Positions 1-5,382 of a stretch of DNA of 6,698 nucleotides are shown here, one piece after another (within the stretch, counting starts at the first letter, position 1; the number at the start of each line of letters is the position of its first letter). The notes below the pieces were generated by a model. The model had not been told where the DNA came from. It saw only the letters and a list, made by a program, of their open reading frames with translations, and searched no databases. This DNA comes from Deltaproteobacteria bacterium. GTDB lineage: Bacteria > Desulfobacterota > BSN033 > UBA1163. Both the position numbers and the translations under genes were made by a program. The DNA lies in the NCBI GenBank assembly GCA_016875155.1, contig VGSD01000163.1:1-6698 (forward strand), given 5' to 3'.

Positions 1-582
1 CCTTTTCTGGGATTCGGTCAAGGAACCTACTTTCTCTTTTAGGATCATCCCGATATAACCCATCACAGAAATCATAGGGGTTTTCAGTTCATGGCTTACA
101 TTGGAAAGAAAATCGTCTTTCAACCGATCCAAACGGACCAACTCCTTATTTGCCAATTGCAGATTGGCTAATGCCTCCTTGAGTTCATCTTCCGCCTCTT
201 TTCGCTTGGTCACTTCCTGCGTAACCACGATCACGCCTAAATACTGATTTCCTGGACCCCAGACTGCCGAGTAGGTGTTGTCATAAAATTTTCCCTTGAC
301 CAGTTGAAGATTCATCCGTTGATGCCCTTTAATTTTTCCTGATCTTAAATTTTCAATAATTTTCATCACCTTTGGATGGGCTTTCTTGGGGTGACAGTTC
401 AGGATGGACTGGCCTAGCATCTCATGAAGGGAGGTATCTCGGATCTTTTCTGCGGCTGAGTTGAAATAGGCGATCTGGTTTTGGTCATCGATGAAGACCA
501 CTCCCTGTTCCATCGAAGCAAAAATCTCTTTTAAAATAGAAAAGTTCATCTCCACCAATTTAAAAAATAACACAGGAGCCAT
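1..582 (-). CDS. PAS domain sensor histidine kinase, N-terminal part (runs off the left edge)
   Basis: I translated the reverse strand by hand. The frame is open from an ATG at 582 to the window edge (194 codons), so the ATP-binding domain is missing. Residues about 15-125 form a PAS domain (EQGVVFIDDQNQIAYFNSAA, then an NCHP motif at 62-65, ending YLGVIVVTQEVTKRK). A predicted helical linker follows, then the HisKA H-box SHELKTP at 163-169, whose His164 is the expected autophosphorylation site. No membrane segment is visible, so this is probably a cytoplasmic kinase sensing an internal signal; the ligand and partner regulator are unknown. A second in-frame ATG at 549 is equally possible: neither start has a well-spaced Shine-Dalgarno, and a GGTGGAG directly abuts the inner ATG. 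The gene is divergent from the small exported protein, with about 60 nt between them. Kinase identity is secure; the exact start is not. Confidence 0.88.
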   Translation of the reverse strand, partial: MAPVLFFKLVEMNFSILKEIFASMEQGVVFIDDQNQIAYFNSAAEKIRDTSLHEMLGQSILNCHPKKAHPKVMKIIENLRSGKIKGHQRMNLQLVKGKFYDNTYSAVWGPGNQYLGVIVVTQEVTKRKEAEDELKEALANLQLANKELVRLDRLKDDFLSNVSHELKTPMISVMGYIGMILKEKVGSLTESQKR

Positions 583-643
583 TTCGAGACAAGAGAAATA
601 AAAAAGACTTGACTTTATGGACTCGATGGAATAAGTTAAACCT

Positions 644-973
644 ATGAAATCGATAGTAATTTTTTTATTTCTTGCCCTAACTTGCTCACTGGTGGTAGGT
701 ATTTCTCTTTCTTTCGGCCAAAAGGAATCATCGCCCCTTCTCGGAGCCTATGAAGGGAAATTGTATACCGGACCACAGGACCCCGGCTACAAAGAATACG
801 ACCTGGCTTTACGAAATCACCTTGTCAAACGCATCGATAAGCAGTTTGGTGTAAAACTTGACACCCAAACCTATTCTGGGTTTGACCTCCTTGAGATTGA
901 AGCCCTTCTCCGTTTTAAGAAGTCGAACGAACCGGTTGATCTTTTTTTAAAGATGTTTCCAAAATCTCCCTGA
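644..973 (+). CDS. Small predicted exported or membrane-anchored protein of unknown function
   Basis: This 109-residue protein belongs to no family I recognise. Its N-terminus looks like a signal peptide or anchor: Lys2, then a hydrophobic stretch over about residues 4-24, and a possible signal peptidase site after SFG (residue 25). Cys14 lies inside the hydrophobic core without a convincing lipobox, so I do not call it a lipoprotein. The mature part is mixed and soluble, with no internal Cys, and ends in alternating acidic and basic helical segments (FDLLEIEALLRFKKS). The start is the first ATG of the frame, but the Shine-Dalgarno is poor (only a GGA about 13 nt upstream). A TTGACT at 609-614 could be part of a promoter but has only a weak -10. 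The gene lies 211 nt before yceD, which has its own promoter, so it is probably not part of the fatty acid operon. The signal-peptide design and natural composition argue that it is real. Confidence 0.65.
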   Translation: MKSIVIFLFLALTCSLVVGISLSFGQKESSPLLGAYEGKLYTGPQDPGYKEYDLALRNHLVKRIDKQFGVKLDTQTYSGFDLLEIEALLRFKKSNEPVDLFLKMFPKSP

Positions 974-1025
974 TCCCTTTCCATCTCCCTTATTGAACGC
1001 TGATCGTTGAAAGGTTGAAGACTTT

Positions 1026-1068
1026 TTAACAGAGTTAACTTGCGATAAAAACTGTAAATCTGTTAACA
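1026..1068. repeat. Inverted repeat and GTTAAC palindromes upstream of the yceD promoter
   Basis: TTAACAGA (1026-1033) and TCTGTTAA (1059-1066) are perfect 8-bp inverted arms separated by 25 nt. Nested in the region are TTAAC-AGA-GTTAA (1026-1038) and the 8-bp palindrome TGTTAACA (1061-1068). The elements end about 54 bp upstream of the -35 box of the yceD promoter. They could be sites for a dimeric regulator of the operon or a folded RNA end of the upstream gene. No T-run follows, so it is not a standard terminator. The symmetry is seen directly; any binding role is inference. Confidence 0.4.
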
Positions 1069-1122
1069 TATTGATTATTTTTAGAAACGTAAGAATTCTA
1101 CATCGGAATTTTTTGACGCCAC

Positions 1123-1150
1123 TTGACAAAGAAAGGTTTTCTTTTATATT
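1123..1150 (+). promoter_or_regulatory. Sigma70-type promoter of the yceD-rpmF-plsX-fab operon
   Basis: The -35 box TTGACA (1123-1128) matches consensus fully. A 16-nt spacer leads to the -10 box TATATT (1145-1150), a 5 of 6 match. Transcription would start near 1157, giving a leader of roughly 28 nt before the yceD ATG at 1185. A second TTGAC lies exactly 10 bp upstream (1113-1117). The promoter sits inside the longer open frame that begins at 1071, which argues for the internal ATG as the true yceD start. Confidence 0.7.
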
Positions 1151-1184
1151 TATCCATTTAATTCATCGGTTTCACGAGAACGGA

Positions 1185-1721
1185 ATGTTAACCATAAAAG
1201 TCGACGATATCCCCGATGAGGGTTTAGAACTGAAATGGAAAGAGGAACCGGAGGCTCTCTCAGGATATCTTAAAGATTTTTCCGAGGTCTCCTTTGAGTT
1301 CGAGCAACCTCTGCAATCCGAAGCCAAAATAAGAAGAATGGGGCAATCGGTTTCCATCAAGGGAGGGATGCAGACTGTCCTTCGGATGCATTGTGTGAGG
1401 TGCCTTAAGGAATTATCCTATCCCTTGACTTCTGGATTCGATCTGGTTTTACATCCACTTAAGGATGGAACTCTTGCTGAAGAGGCCGAGTTATCCAGAA
1501 AAGAACTGGAATCGAACTTCTTTGAAGGAGGAGAAATTCACCTCTCGGAGATCGCTTGTGAGCAGGTCTTTCTGGAAATCCCAATGCAACCCCTTTGCCA
1601 GGAAGGGTGCAAGGGACTCTGCGCTACCTGTGGAAAAGATTTAAATCTTTCAACCTGCGATTGTGTAAAAGAGAAATTTGAGACAGGGTTTAACGCTCTT
1701 GAAAAATTGAAGGTTCATTAA
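1185..1721 (+). CDS. yceD: YceD family (DUF177) protein, upstream partner of L32
   Basis: The product is 178 residues, about the usual length of the DUF177/YceD family. The family is defined by its location ahead of rpmF and by cysteine motifs; in E. coli and plants members have been linked to 23S rRNA accumulation. Here CVRC lies at residues 70-73 and a second cluster, LCxxxCKGLCATCG, at 137-150, with CDC at 158-160, suggesting metal binding. The N-terminus MLTIKVDDIPDEG fits the family. The frame is open back to an ATG at 1071, but those 38 extra residues (rich in Phe, Ile, His) do not look like YceD and overlap the promoter at 1123-1150, so I chose 1185. The Shine-Dalgarno is weak (GAG about 7 nt upstream). 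It is the first gene of the operon, 63 nt before rpmF. The family assignment is strong; the molecular role is family knowledge. Confidence 0.88.
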   Translation: MLTIKVDDIPDEGLELKWKEEPEALSGYLKDFSEVSFEFEQPLQSEAKIRRMGQSVSIKGGMQTVLRMHCVRCLKELSYPLTSGFDLVLHPLKDGTLAEEAELSRKELESNFFEGGEIHLSEIACEQVFLEIPMQPLCQEGCKGLCATCGKDLNLSTCDCVKEKFETGFNALEKLKVH

Positions 1722-1743
1722 TCATACTCTTCCGCTTTCCCTC

Positions 1744-1775
1744 AAAAGGGAGAAAAGAAAGGGAGAGAGAAAGGA
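1744..1775 (+). promoter_or_regulatory. Polypurine leader with Shine-Dalgarno of rpmF
   Basis: All 32 bases from 1744 to 1775 are purines. The tract ends in AAGGA (1771-1775), 9 nt before the rpmF ATG, and contains several other SD-like GGGAG stretches. A small hairpin, TCCCT-caaa-AGGGA (1738-1751), overlaps its left end and could mask part of it. The composition is seen directly; any role as a ribosome standby site or translational control point is inference. Confidence 0.45.
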
Positions 1776-1784
1776 TGTTGTCCG

Positions 1785-1970
1785 ATGGGAGTTCCCAAAA
1801 GGAGACACTCGGCGTCGAGAAGTGGTAAGCGACGAGCCCATGATAAATTAAAATCTCCGGCCTTTACGCTTTGCCCCCAATGCCACGAACCGGTTCTGCC
1901 TCACCATGTCTGTCCGCATTGCGGGGTCTATAGGGGAAAAGAGATTGTTACGGTAGAAGAAGAGAAGTAG
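1785..1970 (+). CDS. rpmF: Large ribosomal subunit protein bL32
   Basis: This 61-residue basic protein starts VPKRR after the initiator Met-Gly and continues into SRSGKRRAHDKL, the signature of bacterial L32. It sits in the 50S subunit, near the exit of the peptidyl transferase region. The C-terminal half carries a four-cysteine zinc ribbon: CPQC at residues 30-33 and CPHC at 43-46, followed by G-x-YRG. All four cysteines are present, so this is the zinc-binding version; some bacteria also carry a cysteine-free paralogue used under zinc limitation, which is not in this window. The start is fixed by AAGGA nine nt upstream and by the conserved N-terminus. The gene lies between yceD and plsX, the arrangement found in many bacteria, and presumably couples ribosome and membrane synthesis by cotranscription. 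Confidence 0.97.
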   Translation: MGVPKRRHSASRSGKRRAHDKLKSPAFTLCPQCHEPVLPHHVCPHCGVYRGKEIVTVEEEK

Positions 1971-1987
1971 AGGGAAAGAAAAAGGCG

Positions 1988-3049
1988 ATGAAGATTGCGG
2001 TTGATGCCATGGGGGGAGATTTCGCTCCCCAGAACATTGTCGAAGGAGCCTATAAAGCCGCCAAAGAGCACGGTGTGAAAGTTGTTCTGGTGGGGGATGA
2101 AGACCAGGTGAGCAAAGAGCTCTCACGATATCCAACCTCAAAACTCCCCATCTTTATTCATCATACCTCTCATGTGGTCGCCATGCATGATTCGCCCTCG
2201 ACCGTTCTCCGAAGAATGAAGGATAGTTCCATCAAGGTGGCCATCGACCTCGAAAAAGTCGGAGAGGTCAGTGGCGTGGTGTCCGCAGGGAATTCTGGAG
2301 CAGCCATGGCCCTTGCCATGTTCATTTTTAAGAAGCTGGAGGGAGTGGACCGGCCTGCGATTGCTACCATTCATCCGGCGATCAAGGGTTCAACGGTTCT
2401 CGTTGATTCAGGCGGAAATGTCGATTGCAAACCGTCCCATCTTGTTCAGTTCGCCCTGATGGGGGACGCCTATGCCAAATATATCCTCGGAGAAAATGAA
2501 CCAAGGATCGGCCTCCTGAGTAATGGGGAAGAAGAAGGAAAAGGAAATGAACTGACCAGGGAAGTCCATGAGATATTATCAGAAATGGATATTAACTACA
2601 TCGGTTATGTCGAGGGGAGAGGTCTCAATAGTGGTGAAGTGGATGTGATCGTCTGTGACGGTTTTGTCGGCAATGTGGCTTTGAAGATCAGCGAAGGACT
2701 GTGGGAGACCGTTCACGGGATTCTCAAATGGGAGGCAAAGGATAATTTAAGGGCCAAAGTTGCCTATTTTTTTATGCGAAGGGCGATCCGCCGTTTGGAG
2801 AAGAGGTTTGACTATTCGGAATATGGGGGAGCCCCTTTGCTTGGGGTGAATGGAAATTGCGTCATCTGTCACGGCGCCTCGAATGCCAAAGCGATTATGA
2901 ATGCCATTGTTCTGGCTGCTAGCCTTGCAAAGAATAAACTGAACGAACATCTGATTCAGGAGTTGAAAGAGAACCAGGACTTAATGCAACTCGGGCAGAG
3001 GTCAAGAAACGGCTTGAAAAAGTTCGGAAACTCCAAAGTCAATGGATAG
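1988..3049 (+). CDS. plsX: Phosphate acyltransferase PlsX (acyl-ACP:phosphate)
   Basis: PlsX converts acyl-ACP and inorganic phosphate to acyl-phosphate, which PlsY then uses to acylate glycerol-3-phosphate; it is a peripheral membrane enzyme at the first step of phospholipid synthesis. The 353 residues span the full family length. Visible motifs in order are VDAMGGD (5-11), SAGNSGA (99-105), LLSNGEEEGKGNE (177-189), VCDGFVGNVALK (222-233), YGGAPLLGVNG (279-289) and HGASN (295-299). A polar tail of about 35 residues follows the catalytic fold. The start is 17 nt after the rpmF stop and gives the conserved MKIAVDAMGG N-terminus; the preceding Shine-Dalgarno is a diffuse purine stretch. In most bacteria the next gene is fabH; here an acyl-CoA dehydrogenase follows after 12 nt. 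Identification is very secure. Confidence 0.97.
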   Translation: MKIAVDAMGGDFAPQNIVEGAYKAAKEHGVKVVLVGDEDQVSKELSRYPTSKLPIFIHHTSHVVAMHDSPSTVLRRMKDSSIKVAIDLEKVGEVSGVVSAGNSGAAMALAMFIFKKLEGVDRPAIATIHPAIKGSTVLVDSGGNVDCKPSHLVQFALMGDAYAKYILGENEPRIGLLSNGEEEGKGNELTREVHEILSEMDINYIGYVEGRGLNSGEVDVIVCDGFVGNVALKISEGLWETVHGILKWEAKDNLRAKVAYFFMRRAIRRLEKRFDYSEYGGAPLLGVNGNCVICHGASNAKAIMNAIVLAASLAKNKLNEHLIQELKENQDLMQLGQRSRNGLKKFGNSKVNG

Positions 3050-3053
3050 GAGG
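3048..3053 (+). promoter_or_regulatory. Shine-Dalgarno fixing the TTG start of the acyl-CoA dehydrogenase
   Basis: AGGAGG begins within the plsX stop codon (TAG at 3047-3049) and lies 8 nt before TTG 3062-3064. Because the frame has no ATG at its N-terminus, this site decides the start. The overlap with the upstream stop suggests close translational linkage of the two genes. Confidence 0.85.
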
Positions 3054-3061
3054 AAAAAGAG

Positions 3062-4225
3062 TTGGACTATTTTTTAACACCTGACCAGAAATCGATCAAG
3101 GATTTGGCAAGAAAGATTGCCGTGGAGAAAGTCCTACCGGTTCGTGCGGAACTGGACGAGAAGGAAGAGTTCCCTTGGGAGATCATCAAGGTCTGCGCTG
3201 AGGCAGGCCTGATGGGAATTTCGATTGAAGAGGAATATGGAGGATTCGGAGGGGGAGTCCTCGAGAACTGCCTGGCGGTTGAGGAAATGAGTCGGATCTG
3301 TTTGGGGGTAGCCACCAGTTATGCAGCCACTGGTCTGGGGGCCCATCCGATTATGCTTTACGGAAGCCCAGAACAGAAGAAGAAGTATCTTCCGGATATT
3401 GCCAGCGGAAAGAAATTAGCAGCCTTTGGGTTGACCGAAGCTGACGCTGGAAGCGATGCTGGTTCAATCCGAACGACTGCAACCCGCAAAGAGGGTGGCT
3501 ATGTCCTCAATGGGACAAAACAGTGGATTACCAATGGCGGAGAAGCAGAAATCTATACCGTCATTGCCATGACAGACCGATCCAAAGGACCACGTGGAGC
3601 AAGCGCCTTCATCCTTGAGAAAGGGATGCCAGGTTTCACTTTTGGGAAGAAAGAGAATAAGATGGGCATTCGCGCCTCTGCCACACGAGAGCTGGTCTTT
3701 CAGGACTGTTTCGTGCCCAAAGAGAATCTCATCACCAAAGAAGGGATGGGATTCATTGTCACCATGAGGACGTTCGACCGGACCCGACCAGGAGTAGCGG
3801 CTCAAGGCGTTGGACTAGCCCAGGGAGCTCTGGATGAAGCGGTTCGATACGCCAGAGAGCGTGAACAGTTCGGAAAGAAGATCATCTCCTTTCAGGCTGT
3901 ACAACATATGCTTGCAGATATGGCTACTCAGGTAGAGGCTTCGAGAGCTCTGGTCTATGCCGTATCGCGATACATTGATCAGTCAAAAGACCCCAAGGAG
4001 ATCTCAAAGGTCTCTGGTATGGCTAAAGTATTTGCCAGCGACACAGCCATGAAGGTAACGGTTGATGCCGTTCAGATCTTTGGCGGTTATGGCTATATGA
4101 AGGAATACCCGGTGGAGAAGATGATGCGGGACGCCAAGATCCTGCAGATCTATGAAGGGACGAATCAGATCCAGAGGAATGTCATTGGTCTTGAGTTGAG
4201 CAAAGAGTACGCCGGGAAGAAGTAG
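3062..4225 (+). CDS. Acyl-CoA dehydrogenase (short/medium-chain type) in the usual fabH position
   Basis: The enzyme is expected to be a soluble FAD-dependent protein that oxidises acyl-CoA to trans-2-enoyl-CoA and passes electrons to electron transfer flavoprotein. Its 387 residues cover the whole family: N-terminal helical domain, then GLTEADAGSD (123-132, first ACAD signature), QWITNGG (154-160, FAD site), REREQFGK (264-271), and GGYGYMKEYPVEKMMRDAK (341-359, second signature). The base is Glu365 in YEGT, the position used by short- and medium-chain and butyryl-CoA dehydrogenases. FDRTRPGVAAQ (238-248) recalls medium-chain enzymes, so chain length cannot be fixed by eye. The TTG start follows a perfect AGGAGG. 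It lies 12 nt after plsX and 87 nt before fabD, co-oriented, in the slot normally held by fabH. Its coding style matches its neighbours. No electron transfer flavoprotein, thiolase or hydratase gene is in the window. Confidence 0.95.
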   Translation: MDYFLTPDQKSIKDLARKIAVEKVLPVRAELDEKEEFPWEIIKVCAEAGLMGISIEEEYGGFGGGVLENCLAVEEMSRICLGVATSYAATGLGAHPIMLYGSPEQKKKYLPDIASGKKLAAFGLTEADAGSDAGSIRTTATRKEGGYVLNGTKQWITNGGEAEIYTVIAMTDRSKGPRGASAFILEKGMPGFTFGKKENKMGIRASATRELVFQDCFVPKENLITKEGMGFIVTMRTFDRTRPGVAAQGVGLAQGALDEAVRYAREREQFGKKIISFQAVQHMLADMATQVEASRALVYAVSRYIDQSKDPKEISKVSGMAKVFASDTAMKVTVDAVQIFGGYGYMKEYPVEKMMRDAKILQIYEGTNQIQRNVIGLELSKEYAGKK

Positions 4226-4230
4226 TCTCA

Positions 4231-4292
4231 TAGTCCTATAGTTGGGTAGTCGTATAGTCGGTTGACTATTCGACTATCAGACGATATGACTA
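4231..4292. repeat. Imperfect palindrome built of TAGTC/GACTA units between the acyl-CoA dehydrogenase and fabD
   Basis: The core is a hairpin: TAGTCGTATAGTC (4247-4259), loop GGTT, then GACTATTCGACTA (4264-4276), which pair over 13 bp with one mismatch. The symmetry continues outward imperfectly: TAGTCCTATAGTT (4231-4243) against ACGATATGACTA (4281-4292). The pentamer TAGTC or its complement GACTA occurs seven times between 4223 and 4292. It fills most of the 87-nt gap. No T-run follows, so it is not an intrinsic terminator. It resembles REP or MITE-like intergenic elements without coding capacity. TTGACT (4262-4267) and TATGAC (4285-4290), 17 nt apart, could also act as a weak promoter for fabD. 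Confidence 0.75.
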
Positions 4293-4312
4293 GGTGACTT
4301 TGTAGGGGATCA

Positions 4313-5233
4313 ATGAAACAGACGGCTTTTGTCTTTCCAGGACAGGGTTCACAATCGGTTGGAATGGGTAAGGAGTTTTACGACCAATTCAAACCGGCCA
4401 GAGAAGTTTTTGAAGAAGCCGATGACACCCTTTGCTTCTCCATCTCAAAACTCTGTTTTGAGGGTCCGGAAGAGACATTGAAATTGACCGAAAATACCCA
4501 ACCCGCTGTTCTGACAGCCAGCATTGCCGCTCTCAGGGTCCTTCAGGCAGAGAAAGGAATTGAGTCCCGGCTTACAGCCGGCCATAGTCTGGGGGAATAT
4601 AGTGCCCTGGTCGCATCAGGCGCCCTCTCTTTTGGCGAAGCAGTTCAGACCGTCCGTTTGAGGGGAAGATTCATGCAGGAGGCTGTTCCAGTCGGAGAGG
4701 GGTCGATGGCCGCTGTTCTCGGAATGGAGCGGGAAGAGGTGGAGAAGATCTGCGAAGAGGCGGCCCAAGGGGAGGTTCTTTCTCCTGCTAATTTTAACTG
4801 CCCAGGGCAGATTGTTATTGCCGGCCATACAAAGGCGGTCGAACGAGGGATTGAAATGATTAAACAGAAGGGGAAAAAGGCGATGCTCCTTCAAGTCAGT
4901 GCCCCTTTTCATTCTCCTTTGATGAAACCCGCAGGAGTTCGATTGAACGAGACACTTAAAGGAATATCTGTACAATCGCTCCGGATTCCTGTGGTGACGA
5001 ATGTGGAAGCCCAGGCCAATACATCACCCGACCGGGTAAAACCCCTTCTGGTGGAACAGGTGTCGAGCCCGGTCCGCTGGGAGGAATCCATGCGTAGAAT
5101 GACCGAGGATGGGATCGAACGAATTCTTGAGATTGGTCCTGGAAAAGTCCTCTCCGGCCTGATGAAGCGGATTGACCCAAAGGTGGGAACAGAAAATTTA
5201 GAGGATATTCAGTCATTGAAAAAGATAAGTTAA
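4313..5233 (+). CDS. fabD: Malonyl-CoA:ACP transacylase FabD
   Basis: FabD transfers malonyl from CoA to the phosphopantetheine of acyl carrier protein, supplying the two-carbon donor for elongation in the cytoplasm. The 306 residues match the family length. The oxyanion motif GQGSQ lies at 10-14, the nucleophile elbow GHSLGE at 90-95 with catalytic Ser92, Arg117 (in RLRGRFMQ) binds the malonyl carboxylate, and His200 in APFHS completes the Ser-His pair. NCPGQIVIAG (162-171) and the late IGPGKVLSGLMKR segment are also typical. The ATG is preceded by AGGGG with only 4 nt spacing, and the N-terminus MKQTAFVFPGQGSQ is standard. The gene follows an 87-nt gap filled by a palindrome and precedes a 149-nt gap with another one. 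All key residues are present. Confidence 0.97.
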   Translation: MKQTAFVFPGQGSQSVGMGKEFYDQFKPAREVFEEADDTLCFSISKLCFEGPEETLKLTENTQPAVLTASIAALRVLQAEKGIESRLTAGHSLGEYSALVASGALSFGEAVQTVRLRGRFMQEAVPVGEGSMAAVLGMEREEVEKICEEAAQGEVLSPANFNCPGQIVIAGHTKAVERGIEMIKQKGKKAMLLQVSAPFHSPLMKPAGVRLNETLKGISVQSLRIPVVTNVEAQANTSPDRVKPLLVEQVSSPVRWEESMRRMTEDGIERILEIGPGKVLSGLMKRIDPKVGTENLEDIQSLKKIS

Positions 5234-5252
5234 GGTTACGAAGCCCGTTTCG

Positions 5253-5353
5253 GTTATCGGTAATGGTTACGTAAAATGGCTTAAAAGACGACAACCGTAA
5301 CCTTTTATTAACGATACGGGTCCCGCAAAATGCGGGATTACCGTTGCCGTTAC
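5253..5353. repeat. Compound inverted-repeat region between fabD and fabG
   Basis: GGTTACG (5265-5271, also at 5234-5240) is complementary to CGTAACC (5296-5302). Outside it, GTTATCGGTAAT (5253-5264) pairs imperfectly with ATTAACGATAC (5307-5317). CGGTAAT (5258-5264) can instead pair perfectly with ATTACCG (5337-5343), so alternative folds compete. A compact hairpin, TCCCGCA-AAA-TGCGGGA (5321-5337), lies between. No T-run follows the hairpin, so termination is unlikely. The region has no reading frame of note and ends about 18 nt before the fabG Shine-Dalgarno. It could be a degenerate REP/MITE-like element or a structured mRNA spacer; the pairing is seen, the role is not known. Confidence 0.65.
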
Positions 5354-5370
5354 ACTTTATTTTTTAAACT

Positions 5371-5376
5371 GAGGAG
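5371..5376 (+). promoter_or_regulatory. Shine-Dalgarno fixing the TTG start of fabG
   Basis: GAGGAG lies 6 nt before TTG 5383-5385. The resulting N-terminus MELSGKVALVTGG matches FabG proteins, so the TTG is the true start and no ATG is needed upstream. Confidence 0.85.
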
Positions 5377-5382
5377 AATAAA

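Noticed and set aside
583..643. Divergent promoters between the kinase and the small exported protein
   Set aside because: TTGACT (609-614) lacks a good -10 on the plus strand, and the minus-strand TTAACT/TAAAGT pair is poor; neither reaches a level I would annotate.
976..1027. Possible intrinsic terminator after the small exported protein
   Set aside because: CCTTTC and GAAAGG pair over only 6 bp across a 27-nt loop, and the TTTTT run is 9 nt beyond the stem; too weak to call.
1848..2141. 97-codon minus-strand frame across rpmF and plsX
   Set aside because: It is antisense to two conserved genes and has no recognisable protein features.
3464..3805. 113-codon open frame on the minus strand
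   Set aside because: It lies wholly antisense to the acyl-CoA dehydrogenase, whose signature motifs are intact; the translation shows no domain and is a shadow frame.
4223..4292. CRISPR-like array of short repeats
   Set aside because: The repeating unit is only 5 bases with irregular spacing and both orientations; there are no spacers of regular length and no cas genes.
4616..5294. Two minus-strand open frames of 119 and 112 codons across fabD
   Set aside because: Both are antisense to conserved FabD coding sequence; no family resemblance or ribosome binding site supports them.
5321..5337. TCCCGCA-AAA-TGCGGGA hairpin as a Rho-independent terminator
   Set aside because: The stem is good but is followed by ATTACCG, not a T-run, and it sits inside a co-oriented operon.
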